Origin: an uncultured Prevotellaceae bacterium
GTDB lineage: Bacteria; Bacteroidota; Bacteroidia; Bacteroidales; Bacteroidaceae
Assembly: GCA_902769705.1 (NCBI GenBank)
Contig: CACXPX010000015.1
Coordinates: forward strand, 62,001 to 126,000
Direction of reading: 5' to 3'
DNA: 64,000 nucleotides
Shown here one piece after another: positions 9,234 through 17,396 of the stretch; positions within the stretch are counted from its first letter, which is position 1, and every line of letters starts with the position of its first letter. The position numbers and the translations under genes were made by a program. A model generated the notes under the pieces. That model had not been told where the DNA came from, ran no database searches, and saw only the letters and a list, made by a program, of their open reading frames with translations.

Positions 9234-10805
9234 TTATTTCTTACCCTTGTTCTTGCGTGCTTGCTTAGCTTCTTGCTTGGCAACTTTTTCCCAATACTTG
9301 GCTCCCGCTTCCTTCAATTTCTGTGTGAAGGCTTCAGCAGAAGCATCGGTAATGGCTTCTTGTTCGGGCGTTGCAAAAGCGTGGCGATAACCATTGGGGA
9401 TGTCGCGCCAATGGCCACGTGTGAAATCGGGAACCTCAACAGGCATGTTGCCGTTGTCCATCGAGATGCTTCCCAGCTCGGCAAGACAGCACCATTCAGC
9501 CAGATCGTAGACGTCGATGTCGAGAGGCAGACCGTTGCGAAGGCAATACACCAGACGTGCATCCATGATGAAGTCCATGCCACCGTGCCCGCCCACTTCT
9601 TTGGCTTTCTTCTCGTAGCGTTCCACGATGGGACTCCTGTATTTGTTGACCAATTGCTTCGTTGCTGCTTCGTTCAGATATTCGTGTCCGCTAAGGTTGT
9701 CCATTTCAGGAATGCCAGTCTGGTTCTGCTCGTCGCTTTGCAAGGAATAGCCTTCAACAGGATATTTGTTGGCAAATCCCTTGGTGCCAGTGAGTTGGTA
9801 CATGCGGTTATAAGGCTGTGGAGTCATCACGTTGTGGTGGATCTCAAGAACCTTTCCGTTCTCTGTCGAGATGAGGGTAGTGGTTTGGTCGCCATTCTTG
9901 AAGTCGGTGCAAGGTTGTCCCGTGCGTTTCTCCACCTGGTGCTTGCCGTTCACCGATTTCGTGTCCATTGCCACCAGAGTCTTCATTTTGTCTCCACGAT
10001 GGATGTCCAGCACCTGTGCAATGGGGCCAAGTCCGTGTGTGGCATAGAGGTCGCCGCGGAACTTTTGGTTGTAGTCAAGGCGCCAGCCTAGCTTGTCGTT
10101 AGCGTCCTTCTTCCAATAAGCGTCCCAGAAGGGAGACAACTCGTGGCGATAGGCGCCCATAGCATAGATTACTTCGCCGAAGAGACCGTGTTGTGCCATG
10201 TTGAGCGAGTTGAGTTCGAAGAAGTCGTAGCAGCAGTTCTCCAGCATCATCACGTGCAGACGCTTCTGCTCAGAGTAGTTGATGAGCTGCCAAATCTCGC
10301 TCATGTTCATGGCCGACGGCACTTCGATGGCCACATGCTTGCCATGTTCCAATGCTTCGCGTGCCACGAGGAAATGGTGCAACCAGTCGGCAGCGATATA
10401 CACCACATCGATATCTGGGCGCTGGCACAGTTCCTTGTAACCATCTTCACCGCTATAGATAGCAGCTGCGGGCATCGAAGCCTTGCGCAGGTACTGCTGG
10501 CAGGCTTCAGCACGCTCGCGGTGATAGTCGCAAAGTGCCACAACCTGTGTGCCGGGGATGTGTGTCCAGCGCTCTACGGCACCAGGACCACGCATGCCCA
10601 ATCCAACAAAGGCCACACGCACCACATCCATCTTTGGGACGGTGAGGCCCAGGGCGTGTTGCTGTCCGGCTTCTCTCTTTGGAACCTCTGTCTTAATGGT
10701 TCCGTTCTCAATGTGATAGGGCCAATTGAACTGGCCGAACACCTTTTGCGTTGGCATCAGAGAGATGACAGCCAAGGCAAGTCCAATAAATAGTTTTTTC
10801 TTCAT
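9234..10805 (-). CDS. Exported Gfo/Idh/MocA-type protein, GH109 (alpha-N-acetylgalactosaminidase) family
   Basis: 523 residues. MKKKLFIGLALAVISLMPTQKVFG is a signal peptide. VRVAFVGLGMRGPGAVERW is the Rossmann dinucleotide motif (GxGxxG) at about residue 70, followed by VVALCDY and YIAADWLHHF. The distal half contains GGHGGMDFIMDARLVYCL and a stretch SMDNGNMPVEVPDFTRGHW, which I associate with GH109. These NAD-dependent glycosidases use an oxidation-elimination-addition mechanism on alpha-GalNAc. The C-terminal 25 residues are very Lys-rich. The gene is last in a leftward cluster behind two glycosyltransferases and an acyltransferase, 53 bases after the previous stop. Substrate is inferred from the family; other Gfo/Idh/MocA activities cannot be excluded. 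Confidence 0.85.
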   Translation of the reverse strand: MKKKLFIGLALAVISLMPTQKVFGQFNWPYHIENGTIKTEVPKREAGQQHALGLTVPKMDVVRVAFVGLGMRGPGAVERWTHIPGTQVVALCDYHRERAEACQQYLRKASMPAAAIYSGEDGYKELCQRPDIDVVYIAADWLHHFLVAREALEHGKHVAIEVPSAMNMSEIWQLINYSEQKRLHVMMLENCCYDFFELNSLNMAQHGLFGEVIYAMGAYRHELSPFWDAYWKKDANDKLGWRLDYNQKFRGDLYATHGLGPIAQVLDIHRGDKMKTLVAMDTKSVNGKHQVEKRTGQPCTDFKNGDQTTTLISTENGKVLEIHHNVMTPQPYNRMYQLTGTKGFANKYPVEGYSLQSDEQNQTGIPEMDNLSGHEYLNEAATKQLVNKYRSPIVERYEKKAKEVGGHGGMDFIMDARLVYCLRNGLPLDIDVYDLAEWCCLAELGSISMDNGNMPVEVPDFTRGHWRDIPNGYRHAFATPEQEAITDASAEAFTQKLKEAGAKYWEKVAKQEAKQARKNKGKK

Positions 10806-10858
10806 ATTAGTTATTTGTTAAGTGATTGATGATAATGCAAAGTTGTAGTTTCAATAGA

Positions 10859-11623
10859 TTACTTGAAGATAGAGCGCACAACGAACCAAAGGTGCATGCA
10901 AAGTGTCGTGAAGAGACCATAGTGGCTGCGCATCACGCGGAATCGCTCTTTCAGCGACGCCCGATGGTTCTGATTGGTGGTGCCACCATCCAGATAGTTC
11001 GCCACCACGCCATCCACCTTCTTCAGTTGCAAGCCTTTGCGTTCGGCTTCTTTCATGATGCGGATGCACCAGTCAACGTCTGCAGAGTAGCGGTAATTGA
11101 GATTATAGGGCGTTAGGTGTGCAAGGTCGGTAAGGGCATAGAAAGCCTGATGACAAACCAGCATGCCTTTACGGAACGAACGCCATGAGAGTTTCTCTGG
11201 AGCGGAAAGATGGCGGTGGCGCAGGAAGTTTCCATCGCTGTCAACGATGTCGGTGTCGCCATAGATGACGCCCACATTCTCGCCTGACGATGCGGCCACT
11301 TCAGTAGTAGTGTCGGCATGCGGCAGACGGTCGCCAGCATTCAGGAAACAAATGTATCGGCCGGTAGCCAAGCCGATGCCTTTCTGCATGGCATCGTAGA
11401 TTCCTTTGTCAGGTTCGGAGAGGATAACGACCGTGTGCCCATTGTCCTTCGCCTCGGTTGAGGCTTTGTATTGTTCAGCCAACGCGAGGGTGTCGTCCTT
11501 GGATGCGCCATCCACGATGATATGTTCTATCTGCCGATAGGTCTGGCAGTCCACGCTGTCGAGTGTGGGCTGGAGCACGCTGCTGGCGTTGTAGGTTATG
11601 GTGATGTAGGTTATTTTAGGCAT
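10859..11623 (-). CDS. Family 2 glycosyltransferase
   Basis: 254 residues with a GT-A fold. The N-terminus PKITYITITYNASSVLQPTLDS is the classic GT2 opening. HIIVDGASKDDT supplies the nucleotide-sugar binding Asp, and YICFLNAGDRL occupies the place of the metal-binding DxD. The C-terminal 30 residues hold the pattern GLFTTLCMHLWFVVRSIFK, which may associate with the membrane. It probably adds one sugar to a surface polysaccharide or glycolipid; donor and acceptor are not deducible. It is third in the leftward cluster, 43 bases after the acyltransferase. Confidence 0.9.
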   Translation of the reverse strand: MPKITYITITYNASSVLQPTLDSVDCQTYRQIEHIIVDGASKDDTLALAEQYKASTEAKDNGHTVVILSEPDKGIYDAMQKGIGLATGRYICFLNAGDRLPHADTTTEVAASSGENVGVIYGDTDIVDSDGNFLRHRHLSAPEKLSWRSFRKGMLVCHQAFYALTDLAHLTPYNLNYRYSADVDWCIRIMKEAERKGLQLKKVDGVVANYLDGGTTNQNHRASLKERFRVMRSHYGLFTTLCMHLWFVVRSIFK

Positions 11624-11630
11624 TTGGGTA

Positions 11631-11666
11631 TTTGGGTGATGGGTGATGGGTGTTAGGTGGTGGGTG
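11631..11666. repeat. Short G/T-rich tandem repeat between two genes
   Basis: Copies of GGGTGATGGGTGATGGGTG and GGTGGTGGGTGTTAG-like sequence fill the gap. It is a low-complexity spacer with no function assigned. Confidence 0.5.
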
Positions 11667-12245
11667 TTAGAGTTTAATGTTCACTCTTTCGCCATCCTTT
11701 CGAACGATGACTGCGGGATTGCCCACAACCGTACAGTTTGCCGGCACATCTTTGCTGACGACGGCTCCGGCACCAATCGTCACGTTGTCGCCAATGTGAA
11801 TGCCGCCGAAGACGGTGGCGCCAGTATAGATGCTCACACCATCGCCAATGACGGGACGTTGGCCTTGCGAGTCGTTTCCGAGTGTGACAAGGTGCAGGCA
11901 ATAGAAGTCGCGCCCGATGCGCTCGGCGTTCAGATAGGTGGCGTAATTGTGCTCAAAGTGACAGCCCTCGCCAATCTCAGGGCACCAGATGGTGAGTGTG
12001 CGTTCGGGCGGAAGCAGCCATTTGATGAACACAGACACATATTCGCCCAACCGGTAGTAGAACAGGTTGCGGAACACGCGCTGGCGTGTGCACACTTTGA
12101 TGAATGCCCCCACTCCCGTTCCATCAGCTGAGTATTTGCGCAAGTCGGCGTCTATCTGACGCTTTTTCATCAGATAGAGGGCGATGTGGGGTAGCATCCT
12201 GAGTGTGGATGCCGACAGGATGACGGCTTGTGCGTATGGGTTCAT
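11667..12245 (-). CDS. Serine acetyltransferase-like hexapeptide-repeat acyltransferase
   Basis: 192 residues. After a helical N-terminal third, hexapeptide repeats begin (IWCPEIGEGCHFEHNYATYLNAERIGRDFYCLH). The CysE-like end follows, with PVIGDGVSIYTGATVFGGIHIGDN and TIGAGAVVSKDVPANCTVVGNPA. The fold is a left-handed beta helix that binds acetyl-CoA. Because it is wedged between two glycosyltransferases (gaps of 43 and 32 bases), O-acetylation of a sugar in a surface glycan is more likely than cysteine synthesis. This is an inference from context. Confidence 0.85.
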   Translation of the reverse strand: MNPYAQAVILSASTLRMLPHIALYLMKKRQIDADLRKYSADGTGVGAFIKVCTRQRVFRNLFYYRLGEYVSVFIKWLLPPERTLTIWCPEIGEGCHFEHNYATYLNAERIGRDFYCLHLVTLGNDSQGQRPVIGDGVSIYTGATVFGGIHIGDNVTIGAGAVVSKDVPANCTVVGNPAVIVRKDGERVNIKL

Positions 12246-12277
12246 ATCTCTTGTTTCTTATGTCTTACCTTTTTTTC

Positions 12278-13540
12278 TTACTTCTCGCCTATCACCTCTT
12301 CATATAGATTGGCGTAGCGCAATGCAACGCTTTGCTCCGAATAACAGTTGGCAACCTTGGCCACAGCCTGATGGCACAACGCCTGATAGTCGGCTTCGCA
12401 GAGCACCCAACGGATTCCGCGAGCCAGATCGGCGGCATCAGCGGCTTGAGCGATATATCCGTTGCGTTGATGGTCAATCATCTCGGGAATGCCGCCCACA
12501 TTGAATCCCACGCAGGGCAGACCGCAAGCCAGCGACTCCATGATGGTGTTGGGCAGATTGTCTTCCATCGAAGGCAGCACGAACACATCGGCTGCGTTGT
12601 AGATGGCCGCAATGCGCTTGGCGTCACTCACGTATCCCAACGAATGAACGGGCAGAGCCAGACGGTCTTTCAGTTCTTCGGAATGGCCCCCAAGAATGGC
12701 GATGGCGGTATCGTTCTTCAGTTCGGGATGCTCTTCTGCCAGCAGTTTGATGGCGTCTATGAAGTGATTCATTCCTTTGCGACGGTCGGTCACGCGTTGC
12801 GAAACGAAAAGAATCAGCCGTCCTGTCTCAGGCAGACCGCTGTCGCGACGTGCCTTTTGCTTGTCTGCGGGGCAGAAGAGACGGGTGTCGATGGCATTGG
12901 GGATGCTCGTCACAGTTTGTCCTTTCAGCAAAGCACTTTGCCGAGCCTCGCCCGCAAGCCATTGGCTGCAAGCTACAAAGGCTATCCGCTTGCCGTCCAG
13001 CATGTGTTCCTTGCGTTTCCACACGCGGGCTGACAGGTCGTTCTTTCCGCCTCCGCCCGGCAGCAGCGGGCAATGCTGGCATTGCGACTTATAGGCTTCG
13101 CAACTGCGGGCATAGTGGCAGATGCTGGTGGCTGGCCACAAGTCGTGCATCGTCCACACCACAGGCTTGCCACTATCCAGTATCTTGCGGATGCTTTTCA
13201 GCGAGAGCATCCCTTGGTTGACCCAATGCAGGTGTATCACGTCGGCCTCCTGGAATTCACGCAACGACGTGATTTCGTAGCCTGTGTTGGCCATATCGAT
13301 TTCGAAAAGATGCTTGCGGCGGAAATGCAGATGGCAGAACAGGCACCAGCGCTCCCAAAGGAAGTTCCACTGGCGGCGCCATCCGCCCGGCAGCCCCACC
13401 ACCTTGATGTCTTCGCTCTCTTTGTCGCGCACCAACATCTTGGCCTTCACGCCATTGTCCACCAAGGCTTTCAAAAGGCGTCGGGCAGCTACGGCGGCTC
13501 CTCCCGTCTTTTCGCTTGTGTTCACAATCAGCACTCTCAT
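12278..13540 (-). CDS. Family 4 glycosyltransferase
   Basis: 420 residues from the ATG at 13540. Sixty-four further in-frame residues exist upstream, but a promoter box at 13599-13592 lies inside them and MRVLIVNTSEKTGGAAVAARRLL is a textbook GT-B start. The C-terminal donor-binding half contains GRLILFVSQRVTDRRKGMNHFIDAI and DVFVLPSMEDNLPNTIMESLACGLPCVGFNVGGIPEMI, the GT4 E-x7-E motif region. A CxxC-rich segment (CHYARSCEAYKSQCQHC, about 180) may bind metal and is often seen in Bacteroidetes GT4 proteins. It leads a leftward cluster of polysaccharide genes. Confidence 0.92.
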   Translation of the reverse strand: MRVLIVNTSEKTGGAAVAARRLLKALVDNGVKAKMLVRDKESEDIKVVGLPGGWRRQWNFLWERWCLFCHLHFRRKHLFEIDMANTGYEITSLREFQEADVIHLHWVNQGMLSLKSIRKILDSGKPVVWTMHDLWPATSICHYARSCEAYKSQCQHCPLLPGGGGKNDLSARVWKRKEHMLDGKRIAFVACSQWLAGEARQSALLKGQTVTSIPNAIDTRLFCPADKQKARRDSGLPETGRLILFVSQRVTDRRKGMNHFIDAIKLLAEEHPELKNDTAIAILGGHSEELKDRLALPVHSLGYVSDAKRIAAIYNAADVFVLPSMEDNLPNTIMESLACGLPCVGFNVGGIPEMIDHQRNGYIAQAADAADLARGIRWVLCEADYQALCHQAVAKVANCYSEQSVALRYANLYEEVIGEK

Positions 13541-13591
13541 GTTTGTCGATGTATTTTTCTTGTACGTGCCAGCTTTTTCAATAATTCGTCG

Positions 13592-13599
13592 CAAATATA
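13592..13599 (-). promoter_or_regulatory. -7 box for the glycosyltransferase cluster
   Basis: TATATTTG on the minus strand. Transcription would start near 13585, 45 bases before the ATG at 13540. Confidence 0.65.
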
Positions 13600-13741
13600 C
13601 AAATTCTTTTTCAAAAGGACAAAATAATGTTGTTTTTTCATGTGTGGCACGTTGAAAAAGTTTTACATGTTTCGGCAAGCAGTCGAGTGGGAAGTTGGCA
13701 CAAATGGCATTCTCTGGCGCTAGAAACCACATGTGGTCTGG

Positions 13742-13934
13742 TCATCTCATGCATCTGGTGTTGTCAGAGCTATGAGATGGTCAAGTAAAATAAATTATTT
13801 TACCGACTAAAATAAATTATTTTACACAGCAAAATAAATTATTTTACTTTGCAAAATAAATTATTTTCCAACACCAAAGCTATGCAATGACAACACCAGA
13901 AGCCACAAATGGAATGGTCAAACAATAGCTTTGG
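13742..13934. repeat. 22-bp-period dyad array B (9 units)
   Basis: It sits in the 681-base gap between divergent genes. Units begin at 13742, 13764, 13786, 13808, 13830, 13852, 13874, 13896 and 13918, exactly 22 bases apart. The central four are TAAAATA-AAT-TATTTTA or close variants, the reverse complement of the AT-rich units of array A. The outer units keep phase and the TCA...TGG or CCA...TGG ends, but their dyads are weak. The remainder of the gap (13935-14101) is AT-rich with no feature I can name. Confidence 0.85.
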
Positions 13935-14101
13935 GCAGCACACCCCATATATCTATCTGTTTCGGCCGTGTTTCAATTGATTTCAAGGATGCTCATGTAA
14001 TATTATTGTACGCGCGCGCAAGAAATCTTAAAAAATCATAATGCAAGGTCGTTTTGCCACATTTATTTACATTATAATTTGGTTTATAAAATAAACTTCT
14101 T

Positions 14102-14109
14102 TATCTTTG
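14102..14109 (+). promoter_or_regulatory. -7 box for the membrane protein/regulator pair
   Basis: TATCTTTG. The transcript would start near 14116, giving a leader of about 105 bases. Confidence 0.6.
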
Positions 14110-14221
14110 CATCGAAATCCGGATGAAAAGCGTCTTGTCCGACCTTTCTGCAGGAGGAAGGAGAGGGCGCAAGAGAGAAGTGAACAAAAATTCTTGAATC
14201 ATCAAAAAACAGAAAACAACA

Positions 14222-14899
14222 ATGGAAGAAAACAACAACATGACTGCCGAGCGCAGTCTGGAAATCATCACCGAGCAGTTAGAGCGCAGTCGGCAAGAAG
14301 TGACTAAGGACACGGGACTGACGCTTTATGTGTCTGGCCTATGCGTCATGGGTGTGGCACTCTTTATTGGTATTTGTGCCTATTTCACAAATAACGGGTT
14401 ATTCTATTTGCTTTACGCGGCGGTACCCGTCATTATCTACTTTGCCGACCGCTATGCAAAGAGGAATAAGCCCAAAGTTCCAGCCAGCTTTGTGAGCACA
14501 ATGGTAGATAAGACATGGACAACCTTCGGCATCTTCGCCATCGCGTTCTTCGTGTTTTCCTTTTTATACGACTTCTTCTTGTGTCAAATGGAAACTCTCG
14601 ATGTTTATGCACGTTTGAAAATTGAACCCTTTCGTGTTATTCTTCTGCTCATGGGTATGGCCATCACCATCAATGGGTATATATTGAAGAGCCGTTGGCT
14701 GATATGGTGTGGCATTATTGGTGGCATAGGAGGTTTCGCATGGGAGACGCTCAATGTGTTCGGTATAACTGTAGGACGGTTCTGTTCTCCCTATACCGCC
14801 ACAAGAGTATCTCATTTATTCTCTGGCATCATCATCGCACTCTTCGCCTTCATCGGAATGGCGCTTCCAGGTATGATGCTTAAAAAGAAGAGTCTATGA
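14222..14899 (+). CDS. Integral membrane protein of unknown function
   Basis: 225 residues. A charged N-terminus (about 1-33, likely helical) precedes six hydrophobic segments: about 34-52, 58-74, 98-118, 135-153, 158-178 and 197-217. I recognise no catalytic motif. It overlaps the following winged-helix regulator by four bases (ATGA), so the two are co-translated. This pairing of a small membrane protein with a short winged-helix protein suggests a sensor/effector and regulator module. Function is unknown. Confidence 0.85.
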   Translation: MEENNNMTAERSLEIITEQLERSRQEVTKDTGLTLYVSGLCVMGVALFIGICAYFTNNGLFYLLYAAVPVIIYFADRYAKRNKPKVPASFVSTMVDKTWTTFGIFAIAFFVFSFLYDFFLCQMETLDVYARLKIEPFRVILLLMGMAITINGYILKSRWLIWCGIIGGIGGFAWETLNVFGITVGRFCSPYTATRVSHLFSGIIIALFAFIGMALPGMMLKKKSL

Positions 14900-15192
14900 T
14901 GTTCCCTACTTTAGACCCATTACTGCACTCAGAGTTGCGACTGGCTGTCATGTCGTTGCTCATCAGCACCGAAGAAGCCGAGTTCCCATATATCAAGGAG
15001 CAGACGGAAGCCACGGCTGGCAACCTGAGTGTGCAGATTGATAAGCTCTCGGCGGCGGGTTACATTGAGGTGGAAAAGACGTTCAAGGGTAGGAAACCCT
15101 GTACCGTCTGCCGCATCACGCCCACAGGTCGGAAGGCTTTCGAGGAATATGTGTCGGCATTGCGGAGCTATCTGGACGTTGAAAAGTCTTAA
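14896..15192 (+). CDS. Short winged-helix transcriptional regulator
   Basis: 98 residues, nearly all one winged-helix domain. LLHSELRLAVMSLLISTEEAEFPYIKEQTEATAGNLSVQIDKLSAAGYIEVEKTFKGRKPCTVCRITPTGRKAFEEY matches the HTH_34-type (MarR/ArsR-like) fold, with the recognition helix at TAGNLSVQIDKL and the wing at RKPCTVCRIT. Its two Cys residues flank VCR in the wing. It most likely autoregulates the operon with the upstream membrane protein. ATG codons at 14896 and 14899 are both possible starts. Confidence 0.88.
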   Translation: MMFPTLDPLLHSELRLAVMSLLISTEEAEFPYIKEQTEATAGNLSVQIDKLSAAGYIEVEKTFKGRKPCTVCRITPTGRKAFEEYVSALRSYLDVEKS

Positions 15193-15352
15193 ATTGGATA
15201 AGAAAAAGCTATACCTTTCGCAAATGCCAAATTGTGGATAATCATGCAGTTATTTCGTTGTGTTCGCACACAAATCCTTGATTTAAGTCAAGAAAGAGTG
15301 TAAAAAATACAAAAAGAATGCTGCAACTCTTGCGGGAACCATAAAATCGTTG

Positions 15353-15360
15353 TACCTTTG
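15353..15360 (+). promoter_or_regulatory. Promoter of the candidate small RNA
   Basis: TACCTTTG is the -7 box. A TTG at 15330-15332 lies 20 bases upstream, the expected place for the -33 element. Confidence 0.6.
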
Positions 15361-15366
15361 CATCGT

Positions 15367-15558
15367 CAAAAGGTTAATAGATTGTTTAGGTTAGTAGTAA
15401 TAGATTTAGGTTTTTAGTTATTAGGTTTAAGGTAGATTTAAACGATTGTTTAACAGGTAACAATGGAGGCCGTGAGGCTACCATTCTTTATCGAAAGGAT
15501 TTTTAGTTAAACATAGGCTTGCGTCGCAGCTCGTTGAGAGTTGCGGCGCGATTTTTTA
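15367..15558 (+). ncRNA. Candidate structured small RNA, about 190 nt
   Basis: No coding frame fits, but promoter, fold and terminator line up. TGTTTAAC (15447-15454) pairs with GTTAAACA (15506-15513), enclosing two hairpins. One is 15462-15485, ten base pairs with one mismatch and a GTGA (GNRA) tetraloop. The other is a CTTT/AAAG hairpin at about 15486-15500. This gives a three-way junction. The 5' third is U-rich and repeats TTAGGTT several times. A strong terminator hairpin at 15521-15549 ends it. Known classes such as Bacteroidales small RNAs in Rfam may include it; I could not identify one. Confidence 0.6.
15521..15557 (+). terminator. Rho-independent terminator of the candidate small RNA
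   Basis: GCGTCGCAGCTC (15521-15532) pairs with GAGTTGCGGCGC (15538-15549) using two G-U pairs and a 5-base loop. The sequence GATTTTTTAT follows. Confidence 0.85.
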
Positions 15559-15610
15559 TGGGTGTTTTACGTAGACGGAGAGTGGGGGATAGACCGCATT
15601 CATCAAACGA

Positions 15611-15662
15611 CATTGCCCTTTCTTGCAACACTACTCATGCGTGTTCACAAGAAAGGGCAATG
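15611..15662. repeat. Long inverted repeat downstream of ispF
   Basis: 15611-15631 pairs with 15641-15662 (20 base pairs with one small bulge, 9-base loop). The outermost arms are CATTGCCCTTTCTTG and CAAGAAAGGGCAATG. There is no T-run on either side, so it is not a classical terminator. It may be an mRNA 3' end stabiliser for the porU-porV-ispF transcript, or a remnant element. Confidence 0.8.
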
Positions 15663-15682
15663 GCTATTGCGTTGTTTCGTGT

Positions 15683-16168
15683 TCAGTCTTTTGTAATCAG
15701 CGCTACGGCATAGGCGCTCATGCCTTCCTCGCGCCCGGTGAAGCCGAGACGTTCGGTGGTGGTGGCCTTGATGCTGATGTCGTCGGGGCTGATGCCCATC
15801 ACTTCGGCCATAGCGGTCTTCATGGCGGGGATGTGTGGGTTCAGTTTTGGGTGTTCGGCACAGACGGTGGCGTCGATGTTTCCGACTTTCCAACCTTTCT
15901 CGGACAGCAAGGCCACGACATCGCGCAGGATGATTTTACTGTCCATATCGAGTGTGGCTTCCGAGTTGTCAGGGAAATGGTAGCCGATGTCGCGCATATT
16001 GGCTGCACCAAGGAGTGCATCGCAGATGGCATGAATGAGCACATCGGCATCGCTGTGGCCGAGGAGTCCTAGCGAGTGTTCGATTTTGATGCCGCCAAGC
16101 CAGAGCGGACGGCTTTCAACCAATTGATGGACGTCGTAGCCCATCCCCACGCGTATCTTCATACTCAC
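15683..16168 (-). CDS. ispF: 2-C-methyl-D-erythritol 2,4-cyclodiphosphate synthase
   Basis: 161 residues, standard length. The enzyme converts CDP-ME 2-phosphate to MEcPP with release of CMP in the cytosol and works as a trimer. Near the N-terminus GMGYDVHQL gives the metal-binding Asp and His. LGLLGHSDADVLIHAICDALLGAA gives the second His and the signature; IGYHFPDN and TTTERLGFTGREEG complete the active site and CMP pocket. It starts 3 bases after porV and is last in a leftward operon with FAH, porU and porV. Its partner ispD is in a separate operon at 4929. Confidence 0.97.
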   Translation of the reverse strand: MSMKIRVGMGYDVHQLVESRPLWLGGIKIEHSLGLLGHSDADVLIHAICDALLGAANMRDIGYHFPDNSEATLDMDSKIILRDVVALLSEKGWKVGNIDATVCAEHPKLNPHIPAMKTAMAEVMGISPDDISIKATTTERLGFTGREEGMSAYAVALITKD

Positions 16169-16171
16169 TCT

Positions 16172-17347
16172 CTATTTCCTAAACAAGTCTTTCAAACCGT
16201 CCATATCGAAGGTGAGGGTGAAACGCAGCGTTTGGTCGAGTGGGTTACTCTTGGCTGTGGCAATCACGTAGCCCGCGTCAAGTGAGAATACGTTCATTCT
16301 GAATCCGGCACCCACGGTGAAGTATTTGCGGTTACCCTTGTTTTCGCTTTCGTGGTGGTATCCTGCGCGAAGCGAGAACTGGTCGTGGTAGATGTATTCG
16401 GCACCCACGCTCCATTGGATTTCCTGCATTTCTTCCTTGAACCCGTTGGGGGCGTCGTTGAAACTCTTGAATATGCCGCTGATGGAGGATACATCGTAGT
16501 ATTCCTTCTGCTTGCGCACAGCATATTCCTCGGAACTCTCACCCTCGTTCTGCTTAGGATAAGTTGGTACGAGCAGTTTGTTGGCGTCGGCAGCTATGGT
16601 GAAGCGGTTGTATTCATCGACAGGAATCATCAACGATGTACCCAAACGCAAGTTCGTAGGGATGAACTCTGAATTGTCATCTCCACCGAATGTGATTTTC
16701 GAACCGATGTTCGACACGTTCAGTCCCAAGCCCAATTGGCATTCGCGTGAGCCAAGGTTCAGATAGTTCTGATAATAAAGTGCCACGTCGGCCGCAAAAG
16801 CTGTTCCAGGTGTGGTGTCGTCGGTGTAGTCGTAGGTCAGGTCGCTATAGATGAAGCGCAGTCCAGCCGACCACGAGAGGTTCTCGCTGAGCATCATTGA
16901 GTAGGCCACATCGAACGACATCTCGTAAGGATTGATGGTCATCGACGGGTCGGTGCTGTCGTATGACAACATCACCTCACCCAAAGAGAAATAGCGCAAC
17001 GAACTGGAGATGGCCGAATAGTCGCCAATGCGGTAGTAACCCGAGAGATAAGCCAAATCCATGTCGCTGACAAGTTGGCGCAACCACGGAGTGTAGTTGA
17101 CTGAAAGGCCTGCTCGCGAGATGGTGAACGGATATTTGGCTGGATTCCAATATTGTGAGTTCACGTCGGGGTCGGTAGCGGCTCCCACGTCACCCATACC
17201 AGCCGCACGGGCGTCAGGGGCGATGGTCTGCGATGTGACCGACGTGTTGATGGGGTTGAACATGTCTTGTTTGTCTTGCGCATGCACCTCATGGGAGAGC
17301 ATCAGTAACAACAGACATGTCGTGAATATTCTAAAGATTTTCTTCAT
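16172..17347 (-). CDS. porV: Type IX secretion outer-membrane protein PorV (LptO)
   Basis: 391 residues with signal peptide MKKIFRIFTTCLLLLMLSHEVHAQ. The conserved PorV/PorQ opening (SQTIAPDARAAGMGDVGAATDPDVNSQYWNPAKY) is present, followed by about fourteen amphipathic beta strands typical of the FadL-like barrel, ending VIATAKSNPLDQTLRFTLTFDMDGL. PorV carries substrates of the type IX secretion system from the SprA translocon to the PorU sortase at the cell surface. It lies 49 bases downstream of porU, as expected, and 3 bases before ispF. The loop with PKQNEGESSEEYAVRKQKEY is a charged surface insertion. Confidence 0.95.
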   Translation of the reverse strand: MKKIFRIFTTCLLLLMLSHEVHAQDKQDMFNPINTSVTSQTIAPDARAAGMGDVGAATDPDVNSQYWNPAKYPFTISRAGLSVNYTPWLRQLVSDMDLAYLSGYYRIGDYSAISSSLRYFSLGEVMLSYDSTDPSMTINPYEMSFDVAYSMMLSENLSWSAGLRFIYSDLTYDYTDDTTPGTAFAADVALYYQNYLNLGSRECQLGLGLNVSNIGSKITFGGDDNSEFIPTNLRLGTSLMIPVDEYNRFTIAADANKLLVPTYPKQNEGESSEEYAVRKQKEYYDVSSISGIFKSFNDAPNGFKEEMQEIQWSVGAEYIYHDQFSLRAGYHHESENKGNRKYFTVGAGFRMNVFSLDAGYVIATAKSNPLDQTLRFTLTFDMDGLKDLFRK

Positions 17348-17396
17348 GCTCGTGAATGTCGTATTGATAAGTATTTACAATAACGCAGTTTTTCGT

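Noticed and set aside
13541-13732. 64-residue N-terminal extension of the GT4 glycosyltransferase
   Set aside because: A promoter box lies inside it, the extension has no domain character, and it reaches toward the dyad array.
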